DNA of 64,000 nucleotides, taken from the NCBI GenBank assembly GCA_034440615.1, contig JAOTOM010003991.1, forward strand, positions 1 to 64,000. Direction: 5' to 3'. The DNA comes from Ashinkailepas kermadecensis (taxonomy: Eukaryota; Arthropoda; Thecostraca; Neolepadidae). Made by a program: the position numbers and the translations under genes. The notes under the pieces were generated by a model. That model saw only the letters and a program-made list of their open reading frames with translations, did not search any database and had not been told where the DNA came from. Every line of letters begins with the position of its first letter. The first letter of the stretch is position 1. Below, piece by piece: positions 44,811-55,573 of the stretch.

Positions 44811-45184
44811 TTTATCATCATCTCGCTCGTCGCACGCAAAGCAAGACATTTTGCTGGTGCTGCCAATGTTATCGGGCAACGTATATTGTGGAGAGATGGA
44901 GTATTGGGTCACCATGACCGGACTATCCCTCCCACCACCCTGACGGCCGAAGGGTGTCGGCATGAACGTATGACGTACGTTTCCTGAGTAAACTGCACGT
45001 ATGTGCGTATCATGACAGTAACGAATCAACTACACGCACAATATATGCCGCTGGATTTTTTCCTCCAGATCAGCTCGCGGTGTTTTAAATCACTGTTTTA
45101 TACCCGTGTTCTTTTATTTCCAGGAGTATCTGTTATGGATTTTTTGTTCTTTTCTATTTTGGAGGTTCTTTTTCTCTCCATATC
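44811..45184. other. Flank and 3' untranslated region of the next LINE copy
   Basis: From about 45060 (cagatcagctcgcggtg through tttccagg) this resembles 62.34-62.72 kb, the 3' region of another copy. The part before that is unassigned. Confidence 0.35.
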
Positions 45185-45800
45185 TTAGGGTATATGCCAA
45201 TGGAGGAAAGGAATTCGAAAATGTGCTCTTGGAGTGGTAGATATTTGTCATTGAGGAGTGTTTTGATGCTGAAGTTGAGATGGTTTGTGTTTCGGTATGT
45301 GATAAGTGGTTGTCGTTGGATGCATTTATGACAGTAGATGAGGGTGTGGTGTACTGTCAGTGTTATGCTGCAAGTAGTGCAGTGGGGTCGTGGTTGCTTT
45401 GCTAGAAGGTAAAAGTGGGTTAATGTTGTGTGTCCTATGCGTAATCGTGTCAGGATTTATGGGTGGTGTCGTGTGCGTTAGTTGATCGCGTCACAGTGTT
45501 CGTAGTTTTGGTGGATGATGTTAAATACTGTTTGTGTTTCATAGTTGTTTGTAGTTGTGAGTTGATTGTTTGTTGTATGGGAGGGGAGTAGTCCGATTGT
45601 GATGTGATGTAATGTGCGCTGCTTGTTAGTGTAGTTGCTTTGTTGGCTTGGGTGTCTGCGTGTTCATTGCAAGTGATGTTTGTATGACTTGGTACCCAGA
45701 GTAATAACGGCTATTGATGTGCCGGAGTGGTAGTAGATGTTGAAAATTTGTGAGATGGTTTGGCGTTTTTGTTGTGGGAATCGTGTGGCAAACGTCCACA
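45185..45800 (-). pseudogene. RNase H-bearing LINE, second copy, 3' end only
   Basis: On the minus strand it reads LLLWVPSHTNITCNEHADTQ (about 45635-45705; RNase H) and ends with a segment like LLNDEYPTLQEHIFEFLSS (about 45190-45260), equivalent to the last ~200 codons of ORF2 at 38.6-39.3 kb. Several stops interrupt it. It is 5'-truncated near 45800. The diverged sequence suggests a related subfamily and not a recent sister copy. Confidence 0.7.
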
Positions 45801-46875
45801 ACGTCAAACAACCCCACAGCCCGGCAAACGTCACAAACGTCCTATGTCCGTGATGTCACCAACGCATTCCTATTCGCATTCAAGTATGCATCCGTTTACC
45901 CTCCGAGTTCGGCCGCACTTGGACGTCAGTATTCACGAGGAGGGAATACATAGTTGATCAACTCATTATTTCCGCACTTAACAATGTACTCGGTAGAGGC
46001 GAGGTATGATCACTACGTACCCTATACATTCACCAGTCCAGCGTACACCTTGCCATTGTATCTGTGGCGGCGGGACGAATGGTGCGCTGCGCCTCCCACT
46101 TGCTCGAGCAAGTGGTGCGAGCAGAGGGGGGGGGGGGGAACTCATGCCCCTCGCGCACAAGAAATAAAAATCATATTCCACCATGCATTCGGCCACTGAG
46201 ATTCAGATTCGTTAAACACCCGCACTCCTGCGATTCGCCTGACACCTTGCACACAGATAGTATTCGGCTCGCTGATCACAGTGGTGGCCGTCACTTCCAA
46301 TCAAATTTAAGGCTGAGCTTCAGAGGTGAAGGAAGACGGTCTTGGAGAAAGGCCGTCGACTTCTTCTCCCTAAAATTTAGACTAAAACATGCTATTATAT
46401 AGTCGTATTTCGCCAGTACATATTCACGAAGAATTGTCTCAGGCTAGTGACCTGAGCTGTATCAGTGGCCTGATCTGACCTGACAACACACTTTACACCA
46501 ATACTTCTGGAATTAATGCCCCCAGGTGTGTGCAGTTTCATTCCATTGCATTGGCCCTTTTTTGTAATGCTCTGCAGAAAGAAACACGACCTTGCCTACT
46601 TACGTACGTGCGGGACGAAATGATTAGCATATTGTTACCTACAAACTACTGTAATTGAAACACTGTATGATCTAAAAACAAAATTGTATCTAATAAAATG
46701 CAATGAATGTCCCAAATGATGTCAACATCTTCAGCGCTTTCACGCCAGCCGTTTTTTATTTATACTCGAAACAACAATGGTGGAATGGTAACAATAGTCG
46801 TTCACCTTTTGTTTAATATTGCTTTGTTAGGGCTGCAAGTGACATTAATCGATTGATGGCCGCACGCCCAGTCGG
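45801..46875. other. Unassigned DNA with a 20-bp perfect palindrome
   Basis: CCACTTGCTCGAGCAAGTGG at 46096-46115 is its own reverse complement. It is followed by a run of about 14 G (46126-46138). No gene recognised in the rest. Confidence 0.45.
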
Positions 46876-48380
46876 ACAATTAGGGCCCCATCTAGGAGCA
46901 AAAAAGGAATTTACATAACGCTATGGGAAAAGGTTTTCGTCGCTTGGCGCCTTTAAGATGGGAAATTTGCACGCCTGTGGCATTGACGAAAGATGCTACA
47001 ATCAATTTTACATCTTTTGGAATTGTCAAAGTGAAAATCCAATGCGAACCTTAGGAGTTACGTGCGATTCTGAATTTCCAAACACGCAGAAAGTGTGCAA
47101 AAATCGATGCATGACAAGTTTGGTGTGTTCTGCAGAGTAGACTAACAGACATCAATGAGAATGGCTTAGAACGCTACTTACTACTCGTCTCGTACTATTA
47201 CATCCGGTCATGTCATGTCAGACAAGCTATAACTTGCGGGGGGGTATGGGTGTAGACTGGGATGTAAATTTCACTTGGTCAGTATTCGACGGACCATAGC
47301 ACCCCGAGTTTGAATATTTAAGGAGGGGGATTCACAACTTAAAGCAAATGGTTTGCTCACTTTAAAAAACAATATTGAGAAAAACGATTTTGTCAATTTT
47401 TTTAAAGTCTACTTTTCTCAGTTAATGGACTTTTAACATTCTAGTTTGTTCAATCATTTCCGGCATGTCAAAATAATTATTGTGTCACGATCTCGAAATT
47501 AGAAATCTAAGCAATTTTCAATTACTTCAATTTTTCCGAAAAGGAATAGGAATAACATAACATCTCTTGCCATAACTCAGACATTTCATGTTTCAATCCA
47601 AAAAAAATAACAAAATGATCATCAGCACGTCCGAGTGGATCAGGAAAATTATTCAGTAAAAATCCACCTAGAATACAAGAAATGAGCATTTCTGCACATC
47701 GGCCTTACATGGGAATATATCATGAATCATCACACCAAGAAATACCCATCGATTTGCAATACTGGAATAATGATTGCTCAGGCATGGAAGGGGCTATCGT
47801 TTTGACTCCCGCCAACCCCAAATTTCCTTAATTTTATAACCAGCCGAACCGGGGGAAAAGTGATCAAAATATGCGAAATGCATGACTCCCCCGCTCTGTG
47901 AAAACGTTGCGGGAAATTCGTTTCTCTCGTCTTCTGGTAGACGCTCTTCATATATGTCCAGAAAGAAGAATCACAACATGGTGCCATCACATTGCCCACG
48001 ACAAGACATTCACATTTTACATGTTAAACCTATGGAAGGGTCCTAATGGAAAAACCTGTCTTAAAAAGTTGTTTCAAAGTTGTCTAGTAGAGCCTAAAAG
48101 GACCCTTTTTCACGGCGGATAGAATGGTGCTCGAAAATGTCCATCGGTCCAAAACGTGGGAAGTTATAAGCATAAACACAATTTCTAAGTCCGGAGAACG
48201 TCTAAAACACGAAAAAGGTTGTTATGCATATACGCCTAGCGACTAGACCAGATTTGTTATCGGCATGCACGCCACGGTGATCAAAAGGGCTTCCATGGGG
48301 ATGCAGTTTGCGACATATAGGTAGGCACTCGTCAGGTAGGCACTCTGGTCCACTCGTATATACATCATACCATCCACACC

Positions 48381-48414
<34 letters not shown>

Positions 48415-48690
48415 CTTTGGTCCTCAGCCGGTCAGACCCGCCGCCGCCGGTCCCCAGGGACCGAGCGTCGGGGCGGGGGGAGGGGCTGGGGTGGCCGCTC
48501 GGTTTTCCGATGTGAACGCACAGCGGTGTACAAGGGCGGATGCAGTTGTTCTGAACCGTTGTTCATGATGCGGTCACTGTGCTCAATCTCTTCGAATGTG
48601 CATTGCATGTGTTCTGCTTCTGCCAGGCAGCCATTTGCCTGTGTGCGTGTCCACGCATATATTCGCGCTAATGAGCATCGTCTTGCCCAT
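46876..48690 (-). repeat. Dispersed repeat A, copy 2, with unoccupied hAT target
   Basis: Inverted relative to copy 1 (21.33-26.07 kb). The start GGACAATTAGGGCCCCATCT matches the far end of copy 1 and the end CAGCCATTTGCCTGTGTGCG matches its beginning. The site GTGTACAA (48526-48533) is the single-copy equivalent of the duplicated TTGCACAC that flanks the transposon in copy 1. About 1.1 kb between CAAAGTGAAAATCCAATG (47044) and CATAAACACAATTT (48171) has no counterpart in copy 1. It is either an insertion here or a loss there, and shows no recognisable coding sequence. A TA run lies at 48382-48404. Confidence 0.8.
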
Positions 48691-48772
48691 TGGACCGGGC
48701 CAGATGTTGTCCGGGTGGGAACAGTGCGCCCTGTGTCTCTATCTTGTCATCTGTCTCGTTCCGAACAAACCC

Positions 48773-48985
48773 GGTACCCGGTCACAGCCCTGGACACGAG
48801 GTGCCCTGCCCTGGACCACGTGGTAGCCGGCCAGCGCGTCCTCGGTACCCGGTCACAGCCCTGGACACGAGGTGCCCTGCCCTGGACCCAGTGGCGTCGC
48901 CACGAAATTCTTCCAGGGGGGCAATATTGATAGGGGGCCTCCTGCTCCAGAAAGGGGGCCTCCACTGTGTTAGGGCCTCCTATTG
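48773..48985 (+). repeat. 71-bp tandem unit interrupted by a hAT-like element
   Basis: GGTACCCGGTCACAGCCCTG starts at 48773 and again at 48844. The second unit stops at CCCTGGACC (48888) where the ~4-kb element begins. The remainder, including ACCACGTGGTAGC, reappears at 52932-52985. Confidence 0.75.
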
Positions 48986-49907
48986 CTTTTTTAGGCTCTT
49001 AGTATGGTTCCAGAATGGGGAACATGGCTTCATATTGATGTCTTGTTTGTTCTTGGCATGGTGCATCATTACGCAAAGCGCAATAGCAAGAATCTTTTTT
49101 TTCTCGCTAAGAACTGAGCCATACCAGGGTATAAATAAGCAAACGTGCATAAATACGTCCGTGCCAAAACAAACCAATATCTTTATGCATTATCAACGAG
49201 AAGAATCTTCCCGCTGGCCTCTAGATTACAGCGGGTTGGTGGGACTGGTGCTGAGCATATCTTAAAGATATCTCACATTGATCAACTCATTTCTATATCC
49301 ACCAAGTTTAACTGAATATCGCTAGGTTCATCACTACTGTTAGTCATTCCCACCAGCTTGATCTCATAAACAAGCTTAAACGATCATTTATCAGTCCTAG
49401 GACGACAATTTCGCGAAGGTGACAACGAGAAGTGGATTGAATTGGTTTTCTGATCGTCATCTTAGGAATTTATTTATTTTCATAACATTTGGTGCTGGCT
49501 GCAAGGCACTTGGCACAGAAGCTAAAGTCATAAATCCTCCGCGAATAAATTCACGGCAAGAGCAAGCATTGAACAACAATGCATCAATGGCAATGCAACA
49601 ATGTAACAATGACAATGCACAAATAATGCAAAACCTTCAAATTCCACGCCGTCACGCCCATGGTTTTCACTGTGCTGTACCGTTTTGTAAATTATGTCGT
49701 TGAGAAGGTATTGAAGCTGGGAAGCTCTAATCATACAGGCTGTAATCACAGAAGACAAGTTTGTAGGAAGAAAATACATTTTAAAACTTCATTTCTCCCA
49801 TGTAATATCTGGCATCGGTGTTGTTTTATATGCTTGTGAGAGGGAATTTTCCCCCGCAATGTTGGCTTTGCTCCATGTGCGTATGTTTCTGAAAATTATT
49901 CGGGGAC
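48985..49907. other. Inner left part of the composite element, no gene found
   Basis: Mixed non-coding sequence. It ends at CAGTGACGTACCTATATTTG (49908), which looks like another hAT-like left end. Confidence 0.35.
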
Positions 49908-50500
49908 CAGTGACGTACCTATATTTGCGTCAAGGGGAGGGGGCAAACGTATTTGGAGGGTTCCACCTACTCAATAAAAAGTCTTCCGATTTCGACCACT
50001 ATTTTGCCAATTTTTACATCAAATAATTATTGATCAAATAATAATTGACCAACTAAATTATCCTGTCGAGGGGCCTAATCTACCACTATCGTTTCTGATT
50101 CGTCGGATTTCAACCCTGGCTCCCCCACCCTGTTCGAATGTATTCTTTTGGTAACCCTTGATAAGCCACCGTGCACTGCTGAAATTACACCCACACAGAT
50201 CACTTTAAAATGTAAAATTTACCAATTTCAGACATTCCCGTTCATAGTGCCCGGTCGCCACGACGCCAACGTTAGTGCATGTGCACACCCATCTTGCGCA
50301 TTCGGCGCATTCGCCACACTTCGTGCGATGCTACGGATTCTGCTGGGCCTCCTACGCTTTGCTAATTGCTGCCACATGATAGACTTGCGCTTTATCTGAC
50401 GTGATGAAATGCTTTGTATGGGCGTTCGCTGCGAAACTTCGATGAAGTAAATTCGATCATTAGTTCTCTACTTCCCATATTTTATGATGAAGAAATACGG
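49908..50500 (+). repeat. hAT-like start and unassigned body
   Basis: CAGTGACGTACC is followed by a GGGGAGGGGG block as at 14861 and 34094. The rest is non-coding and unassigned. Confidence 0.35.
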
Positions 50501-51960
50501 ATACCCGCTGAGCTTTGATGCACCTCATATCTTTGATTAAACATGCTTCCAGGTTGGCTACCGAACCGAGGCCCTGCCTGAGTATACTTCTTTGGACCCG
50601 TTTCGTATTTCTTCGTCTACGGATGTGTCTTAGGGCTCCAATCCATTTTTGTTGGAGGTCCAACGCATTTTGGAAACCCCTGCTCGTTTTAGGGTTTGTT
50701 GCTTCTTTGTGCGCCGATGATTTTTCTTAGTTGTCGGGGCGCTTTCAATGATCTCAATGTATTTATTCAGTGCCCGGTATTTTTGTTCGTTCTGGGACCA
50801 TGTTGCTTATTGCGACCCCAACCTCTTTTCAGGCCCTTGTGCGGTCGCATGGCCCCTGTGTGCCTTGAGGGCTTCCGGTGTTTTTTTAGAGTTCCCGCTA
50901 TATTCATTTGGGGCTGCAGCGCATGTTTTAGGGCCCTGTCGCTTTTTGCGAGACTGCGCTTTGGAGGGCCAGTTACATTTTCGGTCCCCGTTGTGCTCTT
51001 AGGGTCCCGCTCTGTTTATTTGGGGCTTCTGACGCACATTTGTGGGGCCTAGTACGATTTCGGGTCTTCGGTGCGATATTTCTGGGTCTTAGCGCAACTT
51101 ATCGCGCCCAGGCGCGTGGCTCCGGGGACCCAACGCCAGTTATCTGGGCCCAACGCGATTTGTGTGGACCTCTTCTGAATTTTCTTTAAATTCCGAATCT
51201 CTGCCTGATTTTTCGAGTCCCTGGCGCCATGTTTTTTCATCTCACCTCGATTTTCTTCGAGCTCCGGTATGTTTTTGGATGCCGTACGCGATTTGTCAAG
51301 GCATCTGATGATACGTTCGGTGCTCCAGAACCATTTACCTGACCCGGACTTTTTTTGGAATCCCTCCTTATTTTGGAGGGCTCCGGCTTTCTTTTTCGGA
51401 TACCGATGCGACTTTGGGGGTCACACGGTGCTTATGTGGAGCCCTAGACGCCAATTTTTGGCAGCCCCGACGTGAGTTTTTGATGCCCAGACCAAATTTG
51501 TGGTACCACCGATGGGAATTGTGGGTCCGAGCGCGATATTTGGTGGGACCGGTTCGAGTTTGCGGGACGCATTGTACTTAGCTGTGACCCCAACGCGATC
51601 TTGGCGGTTCCTGTTGCAGATTTTCGGGCCTCGGAGCGAGTTTTCTGGGGCCCGCCGTATTTACTTGGAACCCCTACGCAAATTCTGATGGACCGACGCG
51701 AATTTGTGTGGCTCCAGCGCGACTTTTTGGGGCCTCGGCTTGATTCTTGGGAGCATATCCCTCTGAGGAGGGAGGGGGAATTTGCCCCTTTGATATGCCA
51801 CTGCGGCCACCGAAGGAGTATTTTTTCTCAGCCGATGGCACCTTTCGGCGTATACAAGCCCTCCGGGTAATTTTTGCCGGAACTGTTCTTAATTTTCCGG
51901 TGCTGGGGTCTATTCGATCGAGTCTCGGTGTGAACTTTTGGACATCGAGTTCTATTTTTT
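50501..51960 (-). repeat. GGGGCCCC/AAAATCGCGC minisatellite repeat, head-to-tail copies
   Basis: Minus-strand counterpart of 14861-15883. Read on the minus strand, 51960-51804 is the closing segment of one copy (agactcgatcgaat, ggaaaattaagaac, ggccg). It is followed at 51803 by the start CAGTGGCATATCAAAGGGGC of the next copy, which runs as a degenerate ~28-30 base array to about 50.5 kb. The closing and starting segments join in the same order as at 15884. Confidence 0.65.
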
Positions 51961-51965
51961 AAAGG

Positions 51966-52690
51966 TCTTGATGTGATATATTTGATGTGATAGCCTCCTT
52001 GACAATCCTGTAGGCCTCCTTTGCAATCATGGGGTTCTCCTTTGTAATCACGGGAGCCTCCTTTGCAATCCTGGGGGCTTCCTTTGCAATCCTGGGGCCT
52101 CCTTTGCAATCCTGGGGGTCTCCTTTGCAATCCTGGGGCCTCCATCGCAATCCTGGGGGCCTCCTTTGTAATCCTGGGGCCTCCTTTGCAATCCTGGGGG
52201 TCTCCTTTGCAATCCTGGGGGCCTCCATCGCAATCCTGGGGGCCTCCTTTGCAATCCTGGGGGCCTCCTTTGCTAGCCTGGAGGCATCCTTCGGTAGCCT
52301 GGAGGCATCCTTCGCAATCCTGGGGGTCTACTTTGCAATCATAGGGCCTCCTTTGCAATCATGGGGGCCTCCTTTGCAATCCTGAGGGCCTCCTTTGCAA
52401 TCATGGAGACCTTTGCAATCCTGGGGGCCTCCTTTGTAATCCTGGAGGCCTCCTTTGCAATCCTGGGGCCTCCTTCGCAATCCTGGGGGCCTCCTTTGCA
52501 ATCCTGGGGGCCTCCTTTGCAATCATGGGGGCCTCCTTCGTAATCACGGGGGCCTCCTTTGCAATCCTGGAGGCCTCCTTTGCAATCCTGGGGTCTCCTT
52601 TACAATCCTGGGGGCCTCCTTTGTAATCACGGGGACCTCCTTTGCAATCCTGGAGGCCTCCTTTGCATTCCTGGAGGCCTCCGTGCCAAT
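51966..52690 (+). repeat. 21-bp minisatellite with GGGGGCCTCC core
   Basis: More than thirty units of GGGGGCCTCC followed by TTTGCAATCCT, with minor variants (CCATCGCAATC, TTTGTAATCAC). One frame reads ASFAILG repeatedly and others are also open because the unit is 21 bases. The core is the same motif that lies just inside both ends of the surrounding element. Confidence 0.95.
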
Positions 52691-52985
52691 TGTTGGCACT
52701 CTCTTTATTTATGGGGCCTGCTATCTTCTCCTAGGTGACTCCTTCTTCGAATTAGGGGCCTCCTCTCACGTCTTGGAGGCCTCCTCTCATGTCCCGTCGG
52801 CCTCCTTGCTCACTTTTTTTCCTGTGCATTTCCGGATAGGGGCCTCCTCAAATTTCAGGGGGACGGCGCCCCCGAAGTCTCACGACAGGGGGGGCGACTG
52901 CCCCTCTGCCCCCCCGGTGGCGACGCTCTTGCCTGGACACGAGGTGCCCTGCCCTAGACCACGTGGTAGCGGACCAGCGCGTCCC

Positions 52986-53480
52986 CTTCGTCCCGCACTG
53001 CAGGACTGCACGCCCAGCCGTGGTGCTGTATATTTTAATATGCAATGTCATAAACCTGTGGTCACCAATCGGCCCACAGTTCGCTTCGACGCAAGAAAGA
53101 CAGTACACGTTAGGTCGTCGATGAAGTTCGGCTCAGTCTATAATTTCGTACGGTATCTGCCTTTGATCCATGGCTACCGGCGCTGAATGGTATGAAGCAA
53201 CGCAGTTTTACAGTGAGCATAGCCGGAGAAGTGAACGCGCAAATCATCCGTGGTCGTGTTTACTGATCTCTCGGTAGGAAGAAATGTCACTGGATGAAAT
53301 GTAAAGAAAATTATCACTACATCACTCCAGTCAAATCGATTGCAGTTCTACGTACATTGTGGCACGTACGTACGTACGTACATTGTGTCACCAACAGGCA
53401 ATTCCATATTATAGGTGAAAGCACCTAAAAATCAACATACCCTAACACATTAGTGAAACAAGTGACATGAATATGTGAGA
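52986..53480. other. Unassigned; ACGT tetranucleotide patch
   Basis: Includes cacgtacgtacgtacgtacat at about 53361-53381. No gene recognised. Confidence 0.4.
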
Positions 53481-53720
53481 AAAACACTTCACTGCAATCC
53501 ATGACTACGCAAAAGCTGCACATATCACACCGTAGCACTTCCACTCGCACCATTCGGGACATTTCCCAATATCGCAGCCCACAGGCGAAACAGTGTGGGC
53601 GGCGCCATTAGCCGTGATCGTGCATAAAGTGCGTCGAGAACTACCCTATAACCAAACACACATCGTTGTGCTTCATTGTTTAACTCATGCACGCTTGGAC
53701 ATGACCTTACCATGGGGGTG
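53481..53720 (+). repeat. Dispersed repeat Y, copy 1
   Basis: CTGCAATCCATGACTACGC and GCACATATCACACCGTAGC recur in diverged form at 54240-54288. CGCTTGGACATGACCTTAC (about 53692-53712) recurs at 57252-57270, on the other side of the CR1-like LINE. This suggests the LINE split a second copy of this repeat. Confidence 0.5.
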
Positions 53721-54293
53721 GCCGGATGACGCGCCCATCTCCACATAACGCCCGCTATCCGTGGGCAGCGAACGGCAGTCGTGGCCGGGAGGAGGCGGGG
53801 GGGGCGGTCGAGCGTCACTCAACGAAACCTGAGTGGAGTCACAGAGGGGGAGCGAAGGGACTGGCGGAGGGCCGGCGGCCGACCGGCGGCGGCTGGCCCC
53901 GCGGCCGGCGGCACAGTTATCTGAGTCCCTGAGTCACGAGGCCGGCCACCGCGGCTCCAGCCGACCGCCGCCGGGGCTGCGGCGCCGGGCGGGGGGCTAA
54001 TTGCATTCTATATGACCGAAGGAGAATGCAGCATTCCCTGTATCGGCGCATACGCCCACACCAGCAGCAGTGGACAGCGAGAATATGGTACCTGACATAG
54101 GCGTAGTAACAGGGGGGGCATGGCCCTCCCACTTTTCAAAGTGGGGGGGGTGGCAACGATGGTAGCTGGACCTTCCACTTTTGAGACATAGATTTAATAA
54201 AAGGCAGCATGTACACCTTTGAATATGTGAAAAAGTTCCTGCAATCCATAACTAAATAAAAGTTGCACATATCATATGGTAGCACTTCATTTT
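53721..54293. other. GC-rich block, a possible hAT-like end, and repeat Y copy 2 (first part)
   Basis: 53.75-54.0 kb is very GC-rich (GGCGGC/CCGGCC words) without a recognisable gene. At about 54097 CATAGGCGTAGTAACAGGGG is followed by a CCCTCCCACTTTTCAAAGTGGG hairpin, like a degraded hAT-like left end with subterminal symmetry. 54240-54288 is the repeat Y match. Confidence 0.4.
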
Positions 54294-54747
54294 TAAGTCA
54301 TAAAGTCATAAAGTCATAAAGTGTTAAGGCTTAATAAGAGCCACAGGGGCCCATCTGGGTTAAGCCTATCTAGAAAAGGTACTAGAAATGTACATATTCT
54401 CACCCCAATCAATCCCTAATCCCAAGTTCCCAGGAAGCTATATATCCCAGCCTATCTAGCATCATCCACTTGCTATTGCATAACACCCTCAACAATCGCA
54501 AGCTCCTCCCATCATACCCATTGTGCTACCATAGCCCCTGCTTAAAGGGGTCTGTGCCGTGCACATTTAACATAAATATTATCCCCTCCATCCAAATTAG
54601 AAATCAAAAACAAGATTTTCCTGCCTAAAAAATTTGTCCACCCTACTTTTAAATACATTCAATGAGGAACTCCCCACAACATCAGCAGGCAGCCCATTCC
54701 ACTGATCAACAACCCTTTGACTGAAGACCTGCTGTCGCTTAACTGTC

Positions 54748-55089
54748 CTACACCTCAACTTGTCTAACCTGAGTTGGTGACCCCTGTGTGATACTTTTAT
54801 AACTGAAGAGCACCATTTTCCAGATTTGACCTGATCTAGTCCTTGACCTGAAGTACAGTTTTTTCTTGACTTCCTTGCTCTTATACATCACACTTCTATT
54901 AATGAGTCCCAGCATTCTGAGTGCCCTGTTCCTAGCTGAGCTACATTGTTTCTCTGCTTTAAGGTCATTTGAAACCAACACACCTAAGTCCCTTTCCTCT
55001 TCAATAACATCCAGTTCCCTCCCTCCCATTGTATATCTGAAAGTCTCACCTCCAGACCCCAGATGCATAACCTTACACTTGTCATAGTT
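54748..55089 (-). pseudogene. CR1-like reverse transcriptase, C-terminal part
   Basis: Reads NYDKCKVMHLGSGGETFRYT, then EERDLGVLVSNDLKAEKQCS, then ARNRALRMLGLINRSVMYKS. It aligns to the region following FADD in the 34.4-kb copy. A frameshift follows MYKSKEVKKKLYF. The part that should join it to the upstream half, including the catalytic motif, lies in the corrupted block. Confidence 0.8.
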
Positions 55090-55233
55090 AAAAAAAATCT
55101 CCCATTAAACACCCCCCTTTTTTAGGCCCCCCAATTTTAGTAAAATATTAAAATATTAAAAACAACTTTTTCCCCCTCCCCCCTTTTTTTTATCAAAAAA
55201 AAAAAATAAAAAACCTTTTCCCCCCCCCCCCAC

Positions 55234-55264
<31 letters not shown>

Positions 55265-55498
55265 AGAACAAAAAAAAAAACCCTATCACCACAAAAAAAA
55301 ACCACCCTACAAAAAAAATAAAAACCAAAAAAAACCCCCTTCCCTTCCCCCCCCCCCCCAACCAACCAAACCACCCAAAAACAAACCAAACAAACCCAAA
55401 TTTATTTATTTAATTAAAAAACCTAAAATTAAAAATTAAAAAAAAAAAATAAAAAAAAAAAAAAAAAAAAAAAACCCTTATTTTTTTATACTTTTATT

Positions 55499-55570
<72 letters not shown>
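55090..55570. other. Homopolymer-corrupted block, probable assembly artefact
   Basis: Consists almost only of A-runs and C-runs with scattered T, ending in ~80 consecutive A's broken by single T's. Coding sequence on either side is clean to within a few bases (NVQIHLD on one side, NYDKCK on the other). Its length is close to the ~0.5 kb of reverse transcriptase that is missing there. I infer failed consensus and not a biological insertion. Confidence 0.75.

Positions 55571-55573
<3 letters not shown>

Larger units (their letters stand above)
48889..52931. mobile_element. hAT-like composite element, ~4.0 kb, non-autonomous
   Basis: The left end is CAGTGGCGTCGCCACGAAAT. The right end is the inverse of CAAGAGCGTCGCCAC (13 of 15 bases agree). 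The 8 bases outside are CCTGGACC (48881-48888) and CCTGGACA (52932-52939). GGGGGCCTCC motifs sit near both ends: three at 48.94-48.99 kb, and an array of several tens at 51.97-52.85 kb that runs almost to the right terminus. Inside lie another hAT-like start at 49908 and the minisatellite repeats at 50.5-51.96 kb, so it is nested. No transposase is readable. The host 71-bp unit resumes at the right edge. Confidence 0.7.

Noticed and set aside
49908..51803. A single element bounded by CAGTGACGTACC and the inverse of CAGTGGCATATC
   Set aside because: Flanking 8-mers differ, and the right-hand terminus is followed by the closing segment of another copy of the same repeat.
51966..52690. Possible CRISPR array (regular repeats of similar size)
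   Set aside because: Units are contiguous with no unique spacers, and the context is eukaryotic transposon DNA.
55137..55361. Phe/Lys/Gly-rich frame on the minus strand
   Set aside because: It lies wholly in the homopolymer-corrupted block.
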